DNA from: Candidatus Contubernalis alkalaceticus
GTDB lineage: Bacteria; Bacillota; Dethiobacteria; SKNC01
Length of the DNA: 64,000 nucleotides
Direction: 5' to 3'
Assembly: GCF_022558445.1 (NCBI RefSeq)
Contig: NZ_CP054699.1
Coordinates: 3,364,001-3,428,000 of the forward strand
Positions 25,955-35,553 of the stretch are shown in pieces. The position numbers were made by a program, and so were the translations under genes. The notes beneath the pieces are model-generated. The model was not told the origin of the DNA. It was given only the letters and a program-made list of their open reading frames with translations, and searched no databases. Positions within the stretch are counted from its first letter, which is position 1. Every line of letters begins with the position of its first letter.

Positions 25955-26003
25955 TTTTTTGGTTCTTCTCCTTTCTTAGAAGAAGCATAATAAGCCAGGT
26001 TGA

Positions 26004-26978
26004 TTAATGTATTTCTTTTACTTTAAAACTGGAAAGTTCCGGCGGCGGTTGGTGATACTGCTTAAAAAAATGTTTTAAATAGTACATATTTTTTGCAGCT
26101 CTCATCCACCAGCAGAAAAAAAATAAAACCGGCATGTTCATATTTGAACCTTTAAAAAGCTTTTTCACGGTGTTTATTTTCCTGGGGAAAATAATATGCT
26201 TTAAGATTTTTAAAAAGCTGCGGTATGCAAATCTTTTGGGGTATAGGCTATTAAGCTGCCTTTTACCCGCAGCAACCCTATCATATTTTATCATTAACTG
26301 CCGGTAATCCCGGGGGGGATGGAAAACCATTAAATCACTCCGGTAAACCTGTTTAAACTCTGATTCCCTGCTTACCCTTTCCCCGAATTCATGGTCACCG
26401 GAGGAGAAAAGCCTCTCATCAAAGCCCCCCACAGATTGTATCAGTTTTCTCCTGATAAAAAGGTTAGCCGTAGGGCCAAAATGTTCATTTTTCATGTAAT
26501 CCTCCACCAAAAATGAAGCATTCTGCTGGTAATAGTGGGTTAAGTTCAGAATTTTTTCTCTGTCTATCCATATCTCTCCGGCGGCATAATCCCATTTTTT
26601 AAGGGCCTGCAGCCCTTTCTGCAGCCAATCCGGGGGAACCGTCACGTCTGAGTCCGTAAAGGCCAAATATTCCCCTTTAGAAATTTCTACTGCGCGGTTT
26701 CTGGCAAAATAAGAACCGCCATTGGGCATAATTTCCACCATTCTGGTGCCATGCCTTCGGCAGATATGGGTAATTTCTTCCGCCCCTCCATCGTTGGCCA
26801 CAATGATTTCATACCACTCCCTGCTCAAAGTTTGTTTTTCCAGGGAAGAAAGAAGGGTTTTAAGCCCCTGCTCATCTTGAAAAACCGGGACAATTACACT
26901 TATAAAGCTTTCTTTCGGTTCATTCGTAAATATTAATGGGTTAACAATGTTTAGCCGGTAACCCTTACCATCTGCCAA
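26004..26978 (-). CDS. glycosyltransferase family 2 (GT-A)
   Basis: 324 residues from TTG 26978, nine bases after GGAGG. SVIVPVFQDEQGLKTLLSSL, VANDGG and YLAFTDSDVTVPPDWL are the GT2 motifs, and GGFDERLFSSGDHEFGERV the acceptor-side acid. The C-terminal ~90 residues are basic with a hydrophobic stretch (MPVLFFFCWWMRAAKN) that could attach to the membrane. Two further GT2/aminotransferase genes follow in tight succession upstream. Confidence 0.87.
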   Translation of the reverse strand: MADGKGYRLNIVNPLIFTNEPKESFISVIVPVFQDEQGLKTLLSSLEKQTLSREWYEIIVANDGGAEEITHICRRHGTRMVEIMPNGGSYFARNRAVEISKGEYLAFTDSDVTVPPDWLQKGLQALKKWDYAAGEIWIDREKILNLTHYYQQNASFLVEDYMKNEHFGPTANLFIRRKLIQSVGGFDERLFSSGDHEFGERVSRESEFKQVYRSDLMVFHPPRDYRQLMIKYDRVAAGKRQLNSLYPKRFAYRSFLKILKHIIFPRKINTVKKLFKGSNMNMPVLFFFCWWMRAAKNMYYLKHFFKQYHQPPPELSSFKVKEIH

Positions 26979-27002
26979 GGGAGCATTCCTCCGTTTACTT
27001 TG

Positions 27003-27977
27003 TTAATTACAGCCATCTTTTACAGAGCCCGATGCCTTAAATATCTTATACAGCCCCGGAAAACATACCCGAAAGCCAAGCCTGGAAAGCAGCCGGGTAT
27101 TCTTTAACCCCTCTTTGTATTTCCACCTCTTCAGGCACTGGTGATAGCATTTTTTGGCATTGACCAGATCATTTTCTAAGAGAAACTCCTTCATCAGTTT
27201 AAAATACATTTTCTTCAGCTGATTATTAATTATCCTGCTGTAACGGTAAGAAAAATGTGAGTTAATCAATTGATACATTTCAATCACACCCTCAAGTTTT
27301 CCCCTGTTAGTATTGGAGGACCAGATTCCCGCAGGATGCTGCCTGTACCTGGACATTACTTCATCAATATACCCTATGTAACCATGCTGAGCACATAAAA
27401 GGAACAAAGGCCAGTCTCCAATGTAGAGGTACAAGTACCAGGGGGGAAGTTCCCCCAGGGCGCTCCGCCGGCACATGTAAGCAGAAGTGCTGATAAAATT
27501 TCGTTCCAGCAGGTCTTCAATAGTCATCTTTTCCCTGCGGAAAGGGGAGGGAGGATTAATCACCGGCTGGAAGGAGTCATCCTCCTGGCAAAATAATTCT
27601 GTAGCATGAAAACAGATGGCAAAATCCTCATGACCGTCTAAAAAATCCACCTGCCGCTGCAGCTTATGGGGAGAAGTCCAGTAATCATCCCCGTCTAAAA
27701 AAGCCAGGTATTGGCCCCTGCAGTAATTGAAGACATTAACAAAACCAATCAAGCTTTCAGCTCCGGTATTTTCTTCATTCAGCAAAAGCACAATCTTTTC
27801 TGGATATTTATGCTTATATTCCAGAACAATTTCCCGGGTTCTATCGGTAGAATAATCCTCCATTATAATAAGTTCATAATCAAAATCCGTCTGCTGCATC
27901 AACACGCTGTCAACTGCTTCGGCGATATACTTTTCCTGGTTATAGGTAGGCATGCATATACTGACCTTAGGTAACAT
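27003..27977 (-). CDS. glycosyltransferase family 2 (GT-A)
   Basis: 324 residues. VSICMPTYNQEKYIAEAVDS, LIIMEDYSTDRT and YLAFLDGDDYWTSPHKLQRQ are diagnostic GT2 motifs with the DGDDYW variant of DxD. The C-terminus is basic without membrane helices. It is separated from the aminotransferase gene by 1 nt, so the two are translationally coupled; the aminotransferase may make the amino sugar this enzyme transfers. Confidence 0.9.
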   Translation of the reverse strand: MLPKVSICMPTYNQEKYIAEAVDSVLMQQTDFDYELIIMEDYSTDRTREIVLEYKHKYPEKIVLLLNEENTGAESLIGFVNVFNYCRGQYLAFLDGDDYWTSPHKLQRQVDFLDGHEDFAICFHATELFCQEDDSFQPVINPPSPFRREKMTIEDLLERNFISTSAYMCRRSALGELPPWYLYLYIGDWPLFLLCAQHGYIGYIDEVMSRYRQHPAGIWSSNTNRGKLEGVIEMYQLINSHFSYRYSRIINNQLKKMYFKLMKEFLLENDLVNAKKCYHQCLKRWKYKEGLKNTRLLSRLGFRVCFPGLYKIFKASGSVKDGCN

Positions 27978-27978
27978 T

Positions 27979-29127
27979 TTAAAGTTTCCCCCGGCCTAAA
28001 TGAATTAATATTTCACAAATGGCCTCTACATCCCCGCCGCTGAGTTCCCCGTATAAAGGAAGAGTCAATATTTCCTTCACCACCCTGCGGGCCACCGGCA
28101 GATTAGAAAGAGAAGCAGAAGGCAGGTGACCATAGTAGTTATACTGGCTGCACAAAGGATAGAAATATTTTCGGGTATATATATTGTATTTCTTTAACTC
28201 TTCGTAAACATAGTCCCTGCTTTTCCCAAAAGCTTCTTCATTGATCCGAACGCAGAAATACTGGAAGCTTCCCTCTATGCCGCTGAATTCCTGCAGACAG
28301 GTGATTCCCTGAACATCCTTCAGCCCCTGACGGTACTTTTGAACCAGAACTTTTCTTTTTCTTCTCTCTTCCTCATAAATATCTAAAATAGTCAAGCCCA
28401 GGGCTGCCTGAAGCTCGTTCATTTTCCCGTTTATCCCCGGCATAACCACCTCTTCTTCTCCCTTGATTCCAAAATTCTTCAATAGATTCAGGCGATTTTT
28501 AAGCAGGGGATCTTTGAAAGTCAGAGCTCCCCCTTCGGCGGTATGGAATAGCTTGGTAGCATGGAAACTGAACATAGTAATATCTCCGAAGTTCCCAATG
28601 CCCACACCGTCAATTTCTACCCCAAAAGCATGGGCGGCATCATAAATTACTTTAAGTCCGTACAGATCTGCTACCTCCTGGATTTTTTTTACCTCACAAG
28701 GGGTGCCAAAGACATGTACCCCTAAAATTGCCGTAGTCTGTGAAGTAATCATAGATTCTATTTTTTCGGCATCTATATTCATAGTTACCGGGTGGATATC
28801 ACAAAAAAGAGGCTTTACGTTGTTCCAGGTTAAAACATGGGGGGTAGCGGGAAAGGTAAAGGGAGTGGTGATGACCTCCCCGGTAATCCTGAGGCTTTTG
28901 CAGGCCAGCATAAGTGCAGTGGTACCATTATTGAACAAGGAAAGCAGAGGAACTTTAAGGGTTCCCGCCAGCCTGTCCTCCAGCATTTCATGTTGATGCC
29001 ATTGGTTGGTGAGCCATTTTGATTCCCAGATCTGTTCCAGCCTGGCCGTATACTGCTTCAGGTCCGGCAGTACCGGACGGGTGACAAAAACAGGTTCCTT
29101 GAATGCTTTAAATAAATCCCCGGCCAT
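27979..29127 (-). CDS. DegT/DnrJ/EryC1-family sugar aminotransferase
   Basis: 382 residues, AAGGGG site. The PLP lysine is in FSFHATKLFHTAEGGAL. Upstream VIYDAAHAFGVEIDG carries the cofactor-binding Asp, and NNGTTALMLACKSL the phosphate-binding loop (PF01041). The HATKLFHTAEGG form is typical of dTDP-3-keto-6-deoxyhexose aminotransferases (FdtB/QdtB type), which would fit the RfbB dehydratase at 34489-35544. The FdtA/QdtA isomerase expected in such a pathway is not visible in the window, so the exact sugar remains open. Confidence 0.88.
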   Translation of the reverse strand: MAGDLFKAFKEPVFVTRPVLPDLKQYTARLEQIWESKWLTNQWHQHEMLEDRLAGTLKVPLLSLFNNGTTALMLACKSLRITGEVITTPFTFPATPHVLTWNNVKPLFCDIHPVTMNIDAEKIESMITSQTTAILGVHVFGTPCEVKKIQEVADLYGLKVIYDAAHAFGVEIDGVGIGNFGDITMFSFHATKLFHTAEGGALTFKDPLLKNRLNLLKNFGIKGEEEVVMPGINGKMNELQAALGLTILDIYEEERRKRKVLVQKYRQGLKDVQGITCLQEFSGIEGSFQYFCVRINEEAFGKSRDYVYEELKKYNIYTRKYFYPLCSQYNYYGHLPSASLSNLPVARRVVKEILTLPLYGELSGGDVEAICEILIHLGRGKL

Positions 29128-29206
29128 TATCTTGACCCCTTTCCAAAAATCATATCTCTAAACTACAGCCCTTTTTCCCGGTGTCTGTTAAATTAGCTCT
29201 TTTGCA

Positions 29207-30292
29207 CTACCGGGGGTGTCCTTCAAAAAAGGCCGGGTGCCTGTAGGCAGGAAAATAAGCCCCTTCGGGCTGAACACCGGTTTTTCTGCAGAGTTCCCCA
29301 TAGAGTTGGCTGTATATATCTTTCCTTATAATGCATTTCCAGAAATTAAAAGAATGATCCCTTTTGGAAAATCCTTTCTTAAAATGAAGAAGGGAATCAT
29401 CAGCCCCTCCAAACCCTCTGCCCAGATGTAAGGTATGGGCGCCCTTCTCCTTACCCCAAGCCCGAAGGGTATCCACTGAAAGCACCTCCGGGGACAAAGC
29501 CAGGTAATGTTTGCGGGTTCCCCCCAGATGAGCCTGAACAATACCGTTACATAAAGAAGCCGTTCCAGCGTTTATCACTGTACTTCCCTTCAGGCAGACA
29601 AAAAGGTGAATATCCTGCGCCATCTCTTTTTTTAAGAATGAAAAATATTCTTTAGAAAAAAAGTAGTAACGGGAAGCATTGGCTCTCTCCATGGTTTCCA
29701 GGTAAATTTCTTCAAATTCCTCCCAGTACTGCTTTTCCCGGTCTTCAAAACATACGCAGCCCTCTTTCTCCAACCCTTTGAGCCTTCTTCTATGGGACTT
29801 TCGGTAATCACTGTATTGGGCTTCTTCTGTGCCGGTGAGATCTATGGAAATAGTAGGGCTGGTGGGCATAATCTCTCCAAGGCCCCTTAAAATATTTTCC
29901 TGCCCCAAAAGAGGGTGCAGAGAACTAAAAACAGAAATCACCCGGGCAGAATTCAAGTAGTCCAGAAGGCATTTCCAAAAAGATGCCTTTTCTTCCTCTA
30001 CCGGCATTCGGGAGGCCACAGGGCCCCCATACCCATATACCGATACTGCATCCTTAAAGCCTTTCCCCATATCTTTTACAAATGGCAGGTCTTGGATTCT
30101 GCGGAGAAGAAGTGGGAAAAGAACCGTCAGGCCGTTGTTTTTATAAATAATCATTACACCCCGTCCCTCACCGGCTGTTTCCGAGAGCCGGTGGTAAGAG
30201 GGCAGATGATAGATATCAAAGGTCCCTACCTGCTTCAACTCTTCCAGCCAACGGGTGTCATCTTCAATTTCCAAAACCTCAAAACTTTCCAT
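29207..30292 (-). CDS. FemAB/BioF2-like GNAT acyltransferase
   Basis: 361 residues. SDYRKSHRRRLKGLEKEG at ~160 and a second GNAT half with FVCLKGSTVINAGTASLCNG and DDSLLHFKKGFS match the BioF2-like/FemAB group (PF13480), in which two GNAT folds pack together. Members in polysaccharide clusters are thought to transfer acyl or aminoacyl groups to glycans. GGGAG precedes the ATG. It lies between the methyltransferase and the aminotransferase genes, so an N-acylated amino sugar is a plausible product. Confidence 0.8.
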   Translation of the reverse strand: MESFEVLEIEDDTRWLEELKQVGTFDIYHLPSYHRLSETAGEGRGVMIIYKNNGLTVLFPLLLRRIQDLPFVKDMGKGFKDAVSVYGYGGPVASRMPVEEEKASFWKCLLDYLNSARVISVFSSLHPLLGQENILRGLGEIMPTSPTISIDLTGTEEAQYSDYRKSHRRRLKGLEKEGCVCFEDREKQYWEEFEEIYLETMERANASRYYFFSKEYFSFLKKEMAQDIHLFVCLKGSTVINAGTASLCNGIVQAHLGGTRKHYLALSPEVLSVDTLRAWGKEKGAHTLHLGRGFGGADDSLLHFKKGFSKRDHSFNFWKCIIRKDIYSQLYGELCRKTGVQPEGAYFPAYRHPAFFEGHPR

Positions 30293-30335
30293 GGTATCAC
30301 TCCCGTGTTCTGGGCTAATCTAATTTAAAAAAAAC

Positions 30336-31358
30336 TTATAAGGAATGGCTCCAGCGCCAGGTCTGGGGCACATTGATATTCTCCGCCTTAAGCTCAAAGT
30401 TGATTTCTTGTCCTTTTTCGACAATATCCGACTCCACCCTCAGTAAAAAATACTTCCAATTGGAAGCACGACTTTCTTCTGGTGCAGTAGTAATCACAAT
30501 ATCATCATCCAGGAGGCATCTAAAATAGACAATAAACCCATCCAACCTTCCCCCTCGGGCTACTTTTTTTGAAAATGTAAATTCATTGGGTATGTCGGTA
30601 GGGTTGATGGTGTGAAGGTCAAAGTCATAAATAGACTCAGGCCTGCTTAAAAAGAAATCAAATGACCATGGCTGGTTCAGCATAACGGAATTGTAACGGA
30701 AACCTGATGATGCTTCTTTGAGACAGGAAAAATCTATATTATGAATTTTTTGCTCTCTTATGTAGGGCACATAACTTAAGTCGTTAATTTTTACCGGTTC
30801 AATAAAAAATTCAAAACGGCTGGGGATTATTATCCCTCCCTTTACTAAAAATCGGTCCCGGAGGTCGCACACATTTTCCACCATATGCTCATTGAAAAGA
30901 AAATTGCCCATTTGTTCTTGAATAATAACATCTACCGGTGTATCTAAGGTTAACTGTTTGCTGTGAACCTTGAGAAACTCTATATTATTAATTTGGTTAT
31001 ATTCAGCCACTTTTTTTGCGGCTGAAACAATATCCGAGTGGTCGATAGCATATATTTTCTTTGCCCCCTGTTGGGCTGCAAAAAAAGAAAGTATCCCCAA
31101 TCCTGTTCCCAGCTCCAGCACTGTATCCCCGGGCTTTACAAACCTGGAGATAGCGGCATAATAGAACTCAACCCGGGCTCTGTCAGCCAGCATTGCCTCA
31201 TGCTCCACCATGTTACTGAAGGATTGTTCATTATAAATTCTATTAAATATATTTGTATACTGCTTTAAAATTTTAGGTTTACTCTTAATTAAGTTTACCA
31301 TAAGTGTTATTATTTTACGCTTCAGAGTACTGTTGAAAGAACCCAATGATCTGCTCAT
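30336..31358 (-). CDS. PRMT-like SAM-dependent methyltransferase
   Basis: 340 residues. The N-terminal VEHEAMLADRARVEFYYAAI (~51-70) resembles the YFxxY/MLxDxxR helix of protein arginine methyltransferases. SAM motif I is VLELGTGLGILSFFAAQQGA (80-99) and the post-I acid is YAIDHSD. The double-E loop is IIQEQMGNFLFNEHMVE, with E148 and E157 at the nine-residue spacing of PRMTs. GGIIIPSRFEFF then opens a C-terminal beta-rich part. This is unusual in a bacterial exopolysaccharide operon. A substrate other than arginine, for example a sugar, is quite possible. The start is supported by an AGGGGTGA site. Confidence 0.8.
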   Translation of the reverse strand: MSRSLGSFNSTLKRKIITLMVNLIKSKPKILKQYTNIFNRIYNEQSFSNMVEHEAMLADRARVEFYYAAISRFVKPGDTVLELGTGLGILSFFAAQQGAKKIYAIDHSDIVSAAKKVAEYNQINNIEFLKVHSKQLTLDTPVDVIIQEQMGNFLFNEHMVENVCDLRDRFLVKGGIIIPSRFEFFIEPVKINDLSYVPYIREQKIHNIDFSCLKEASSGFRYNSVMLNQPWSFDFFLSRPESIYDFDLHTINPTDIPNEFTFSKKVARGGRLDGFIVYFRCLLDDDIVITTAPEESRASNWKYFLLRVESDIVEKGQEINFELKAENINVPQTWRWSHSL

Positions 31359-31461
31359 ACTTTCTCTATCATCACCCCTATAACAATCGTCTTCTTGTTA
31401 ATTTTTTTGCACTAATGTTTATTCTATTCTACTACTTATATTTTTGTCCTGCATCCTATTT

Positions 31462-32691
31462 TTAATTTTTGCAGGTTGAATTTTTTCTAAGCTTTTCAAC
31501 CCTTATTATTCTTGGTATGCAGGCACCCAGGGACAGGGCTATCCAAAAATATCGTAAAAAATAATTAGTTGCTGCCAGCCCGCCAAATAAAACACTTAGA
31601 GTAAAGAGCAGTGCTGTCTGGGCCCTGATATCTTTACTAAACTTTAACAGGTCCCAAATAATAATCCCCATAAATAATAAAAAGATGATTAATCCTATCA
31701 CTCCCTGTTCTGCCAGTATGGAAATATATATACTGTGAGGTTCTCTCCCCACCCAATAAGCAAAATTGTTTAACCCTACGCCAAAAAGAAAGTTGTCCTG
31801 AATAAGCTTGAAACCGGCGCTCCAGATTTCTGTTCTGCCCGTGGCCGTGCCTATACCCTCTTCCATTAAGTCTGTAAACCTTACAAAGGCTTCAAATCGG
31901 GCAAATAATTCGCCCCCCATTAAGATAACAAAGAAAATCAAAGTAAATAACAGGACCGCTGTCATTAGTAAGCGGGAATTTATTTTTTTCTGTTTCAGAC
32001 TGATGAAGACCGTAAAAGTGATAAAGGTAATCAAGAGAGCAATCCAGGCACCCTTTGAACCGGTTAAAAAAATCATAGTTACGATTACCATGGATCCCAA
32101 CAGCAGGAAGGACCGGGTCCAGGTATTTTTCAGCCAATCCCACAATAAAGGGGCCGCCAGAAGGGAAAGGGTAAGGCTTCTGGAAAAATTATTGGGATTT
32201 TGAGAATCTACCAAAACCTGCCTTCCAAAGTCCTGCAGAAGTAAAGCCTTATACAAACCGTAACAGCTAAATAATGCCCCTGCCAAAAAGATTACCAGAA
32301 TAATTATGCGAAACTTTCGGTCATTACTGCATATATACTGAAAAGCCAGGAAAAAGATTGAAACTTCTGCCAATCGAAGCACATGCCAGCGGGAAAAAGT
32401 CTCGGCCCAGGTAACCGAGAGATAGGACCAGGAGAAAAATAACATCAACAAAAATACCAGGGGCTTTGGGATAACCAATTTTTCACTGACTATAATGTCC
32501 AGTATTAAAAAAAACCCCAGCAAAGCCATTAAGGGTGCAGTGAGAGTCCTCCCCCCCAACATAAACAATTCTTCGCTGATGCTCATGAAGGCAATGAGCA
32601 TCAGTAATAATAAAAGAATTTTGGGGAACAAAGAGTTGTCCTCAAGGCCGAAATATTTCCACTTGTTTATGGGAGCTGATTTTATAACCAT
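31462..32691 (-). CDS. O-antigen ligase/polymerase family membrane protein (Wzy_C)
   Basis: 409 residues with ~11 hydrophobic helices. The large loop carries TATGRTEIWSAGFKLIQDNF and FGVGLNNFAYWVGREPHSIY, the R ... E/D-H-S motif of the WaaL/Wzy_C family (PF04932). It joins or polymerises undecaprenyl-linked glycans outside the membrane. Followed 2 nt later (upstream in coordinates) by a GT2 gene. A second family member is at 57329-58654, so the two may act on different polymers or one may be a ligase. Confidence 0.88.
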   Translation of the reverse strand: MVIKSAPINKWKYFGLEDNSLFPKILLLLLMLIAFMSISEELFMLGGRTLTAPLMALLGFFLILDIIVSEKLVIPKPLVFLLMLFFSWSYLSVTWAETFSRWHVLRLAEVSIFFLAFQYICSNDRKFRIIILVIFLAGALFSCYGLYKALLLQDFGRQVLVDSQNPNNFSRSLTLSLLAAPLLWDWLKNTWTRSFLLLGSMVIVTMIFLTGSKGAWIALLITFITFTVFISLKQKKINSRLLMTAVLLFTLIFFVILMGGELFARFEAFVRFTDLMEEGIGTATGRTEIWSAGFKLIQDNFLFGVGLNNFAYWVGREPHSIYISILAEQGVIGLIIFLLFMGIIIWDLLKFSKDIRAQTALLFTLSVLFGGLAATNYFLRYFWIALSLGACIPRIIRVEKLRKNSTCKN

Positions 32692-32693
32692 AT

Positions 32694-33722
32694 TTAATCA
32701 CCCGGCTGCACAAACGGTTTTTTCACCCACGCATAATATAATGAGGGAGAAATTAAGTAATACTTGATTTTTCTGGAAATTTTATTATTTTTTCTAGGGA
32801 CAGCCTTCATGGTTTTAATCATTTCTTTATTTAATTGAGGATATTTTTCATCAATCTCCCTGAGCAGAACGCCAATGTTCTTCCTGTGGGAATAATACAG
32901 ACAGGATTCCAGGGCATTAAAGTAATTTATTATTATTTTTTTAGTATTCAACTCATTAATTACTTCATTTAAGTCTTCCCCGGGAATATTATTAAGATAT
33001 TCACAGGTTCTTTTCAAGGCACCGATGATATCAAATTTTTTCAGGTCATAACGGTTGGAGATAGATCCTTCCCTTTGGACATAAAAAGACAGCACTTTGT
33101 TTATAAAATACACCTTTTTCGCCCTGGATAAGGCTTTATAGGTAAATTCCTGATCCTCCCCACAAAAACAGCCTGGAGTATACTTAAAATTATTCTCCAA
33201 TAAAAATTCCCTGCTGTAGGCTGCACTGCCGGTCCAGATCCACATGGCCTTTTCTAGAATTATTTTCTTTAAGGTTTCAATTCCCGTAAGGCAATTATTC
33301 TCCGGATTTAAACCAAACCTGTGAATATAGTTAATTATAACGGTTTTATCTTCCTTAACCGTATTGTATCCCCAGCATAGAACCTCCATCTCCTGTTCAC
33401 CCATACAGCAGTATATATTCTTCACTAAATCCTCAGATACATAATCATCTCCATCTAGAAACATTACGTATTTTCCTTGAGATTCAGATAACCCTCTATT
33501 CCTGGCAGAGCTTACTCCGCTGTTTTCCTGTTTGAATATCTTATAATTCTTGAAAGTGCTTTTTTTAAATATCTCCTCTATTGTGCTGATCGTTTTATCA
33601 GAAGAACCATCATCAACGATGATTATTTCAAATTCCTTTTCCCTCTGGCTAATTAAAGATTTTAGGGTTGCGGCACAATATTTTTCTACATTATATACAG
33701 GTACTATTATGCTCAGATTCAC
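32694..33722 (-). CDS. glycosyltransferase family 2 (GT-A)
   Basis: 342 residues from GTG 33722, seven bases after AAGGAG. LSIIVPVYNVEKYCAATLKS, IIVDDGSSDKT, YVMFLDGDDYVSEDL and CGEDQEFTYKAL give a complete GT2 signature. The start overlaps or abuts the Wzz gene (1-nt gap), so it is co-translated with Wzz and the Wzy_C protein as a polymerisation module. Confidence 0.92.
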   Translation of the reverse strand: MNLSIIVPVYNVEKYCAATLKSLISQREKEFEIIIVDDGSSDKTISTIEEIFKKSTFKNYKIFKQENSGVSSARNRGLSESQGKYVMFLDGDDYVSEDLVKNIYCCMGEQEMEVLCWGYNTVKEDKTVIINYIHRFGLNPENNCLTGIETLKKIILEKAMWIWTGSAAYSREFLLENNFKYTPGCFCGEDQEFTYKALSRAKKVYFINKVLSFYVQREGSISNRYDLKKFDIIGALKRTCEYLNNIPGEDLNEVINELNTKKIIINYFNALESCLYYSHRKNIGVLLREIDEKYPQLNKEMIKTMKAVPRKNNKISRKIKYYLISPSLYYAWVKKPFVQPGD

Positions 33723-33723
33723 T

Positions 33724-34419
33724 TCAGTTCTCCTTGCCTCGGGTTTCCTTCACCAGGGGAATAACCCCCAAAACTTTAAATTCCAGGTACCTTTGTACTT
33801 GTTCAGGTTTTTTTATGGTGGTATCTAAAAATTCCAGGTAAAAAGACAGAACTACCGCCGACATTAATCCCACTACTGCCGCTGCCGTCATATTTAAACG
33901 GTGGTTGGGAGACACCGGCCTCCCGGGCACAAGGGCTTCGTCTATTAATTTAAGGTTATCCATATTAAATACCGGGGGCATTATTTCCTGTAAAGCAGCA
34001 GCTAATCCATTGGCTATGTCGGCGGCTAATTGGGGATTGGAATCATAAGCGGTGATGAAGAGCATCCCTGTGCCCTCTACCACATGGACATCCACCTTCC
34101 CCCTGAGCTGCCCCGGGGACAAAGAAGTTTCCAGCCTGTTCGCTGCTTTCTCCGCTACCATCCGGCTTTTGGCAATCTCCCGGTAGGTGGTGAGAAGATA
34201 GTTGTTAAAGTAGAGGTCTTGATAATCGGGGGCATCCGGATAATACTCCCATACCATCAGGCTGGCGGTGGACCTATAAACAGGGATAAGGTAATAGCTG
34301 CTGATAAGTGCGCTGGCCGTAACCGCCAGGAAAGGTATGATAATCAATAATAAAAGCCTCTCTCGGAGAATTCGGATTACCTCCCTGAGATCAACTTCCT
34401 GGGTTACGTGCTCCTCCAT
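33724..34419 (-). CDS. wzz: Wzz/YveK-type chain-length determinant (second copy)
   Basis: 231 residues. TM1 at ~22-42 and TM2 at ~183-203 flank a Wzz domain; the pre-TM2 Pro-rich segment is EALVPGRPVSPNHRLN and the tail is LEFLDTTIKKPEQVQRYLEF. It is paralogous to 15443-16126 over its whole length (MEEHxxQExDxR start, YREIAKSRMVAEKAANRLE block). It lacks its own kinase gene nearby and may share CpsD. Together with the adjacent GT2 and Wzy_C genes it forms an export/polymerisation unit. Confidence 0.9.
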   Translation of the reverse strand: MEEHVTQEVDLREVIRILRERLLLLIIIPFLAVTASALISSYYLIPVYRSTASLMVWEYYPDAPDYQDLYFNNYLLTTYREIAKSRMVAEKAANRLETSLSPGQLRGKVDVHVVEGTGMLFITAYDSNPQLAADIANGLAAALQEIMPPVFNMDNLKLIDEALVPGRPVSPNHRLNMTAAAVVGLMSAVVLSFYLEFLDTTIKKPEQVQRYLEFKVLGVIPLVKETRGKEN

Positions 34420-34488
34420 GTTATTTCACCCCGTATCTCCTTGTTCTTTAAAATCTTTTTTAGTTTACAGATAGCATAATTTAGGTGT

Positions 34489-35544
34489 TCATAGGGCCAT
34501 TCTGCTGCTGTAGTTCATTTTTAGCCATTTCCGGTATTTTCCGGTTTTAACACTGTCCACCCATTGTCGGTTTTGCAGGTACCATTTTATAGTTTTCTTT
34601 AACCCGGTATTAAAGTTTTCCCGGGGCTGCCATCCCAATTCCCCCAATACTTTAGTAGAATCTACAGCATAGCGCAGATCATGGCCGGGCCTATCCTCTA
34701 CAAAGGTAATTAATTTTTTATAAATGGAGGTATCCATATCCAGTTCTTCTGCCAGGACCTCACAGATCCTATTGACTATATCAATGTTCTTCCATTCATT
34801 GTTTCCACCGATATTATAAGTTTCACCTGTTTTGCCTCGGCTTAAAACCTCCCAAATAGCCCGGCAGTGGTCCTCCACATAAAGCCAGTCCCTGATATTT
34901 TCTCCCCGGCCGTAGACCGGCAGAGGTTTTCCCTCCAAAGCATTTAAAATCATTAAGGGGATCAGCTTTTCCGGAAACTGGTAAGGCCCATAGTTGTTGG
35001 AACAATTTGTTATCTTAACGGGTAAGCCATAGGTGCGGTAGTAAGCTCTCGCCAGGTGATCGCCGGAGGCCTTGGAGGCAGAGTAGGGGCTGCTGGGGTC
35101 ATACCCGGTTTCCTCAGTGAAAACACCGGTTTCCCCCAATGAGCCGTACACCTCATCGGTACTTACATGGTGAAACACTTTTTCTAAGGGATTGTCCCAG
35201 TGTTTCCGACAGTTTTCCAGGAGGTTAAAGGTGCCGACAATATTGGTATGTATAAATTCCCCGGGACCGGCAATGCTTCTGTCCACATGGCTTTCCGCCG
35301 CAAAGTGTACAATAATATCCGGTTGATATTTTTCAAATACCCGGTTTACCTGACCGTAATCCGCGATATCTCCCTGGATAAAACAGTAATTATCACTGTT
35401 TTCTATATTTTTTAAATTTAAAAGATTAGCAGCATAAGTAAGCTTGTCTAAGTTAATAAAGTTGTAGTATGGATATCTGGGGACATAAAGGTTTAAAAAA
35501 TTCGAACCGATAAACCCGGCCCCCCCGGTAACCAGTATATTCAA
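34489..35544 (-). CDS. rfbB: dTDP-glucose 4,6-dehydratase
   Basis: 351 residues from TTG 35544, five to six bases after AGGTGG; a GTG at 35553 overlaps that site. [15 protein letters not shown] is the NAD loop, [12 protein letters not shown] and the [10 protein letters not shown] segment are the RmlB hallmarks, and YSASKASGD is the Y-x3-K catalytic pair. [17 protein letters not shown] and [14 protein letters not shown] complete the signature. It makes dTDP-4-keto-6-deoxyglucose. No RmlA, RmlC or RmlD is seen in the window, so the thymidylylation step is encoded elsewhere; the FdtB-like aminotransferase at 27979 could use its product. Confidence 0.95.
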   Translation of the reverse strand: MNILVTGGAGFIGSNFLNLYVPRYPYYNFINLDKLTYAANLLNLKNIENSDNYCFIQGDIADYGQVNRVFEKYQPDIIVHFAAESHVDRSIAGPGEFIHTNIVGTFNLLENCRKHWDNPLEKVFHHVSTDEVYGSLGETGVFTEETGYDPSSPYSASKASGDHLARAYYRTYGLPVKITNCSNNYGPYQFPEKLIPLMILNALEGKPLPVYGRGENIRDWLYVEDHCRAIWEVLSRGKTGETYNIGGNNEWKNIDIVNRICEVLAEELDMDTSIYKKLITFVEDRPGHDLRYAVDSTKVLGELGWQPRENFNTGLKKTIKWYLQNRQWVDSVKTGKYRKWLKMNYSSRMAL

Positions 35545-35553
35545 ATGTACCAC

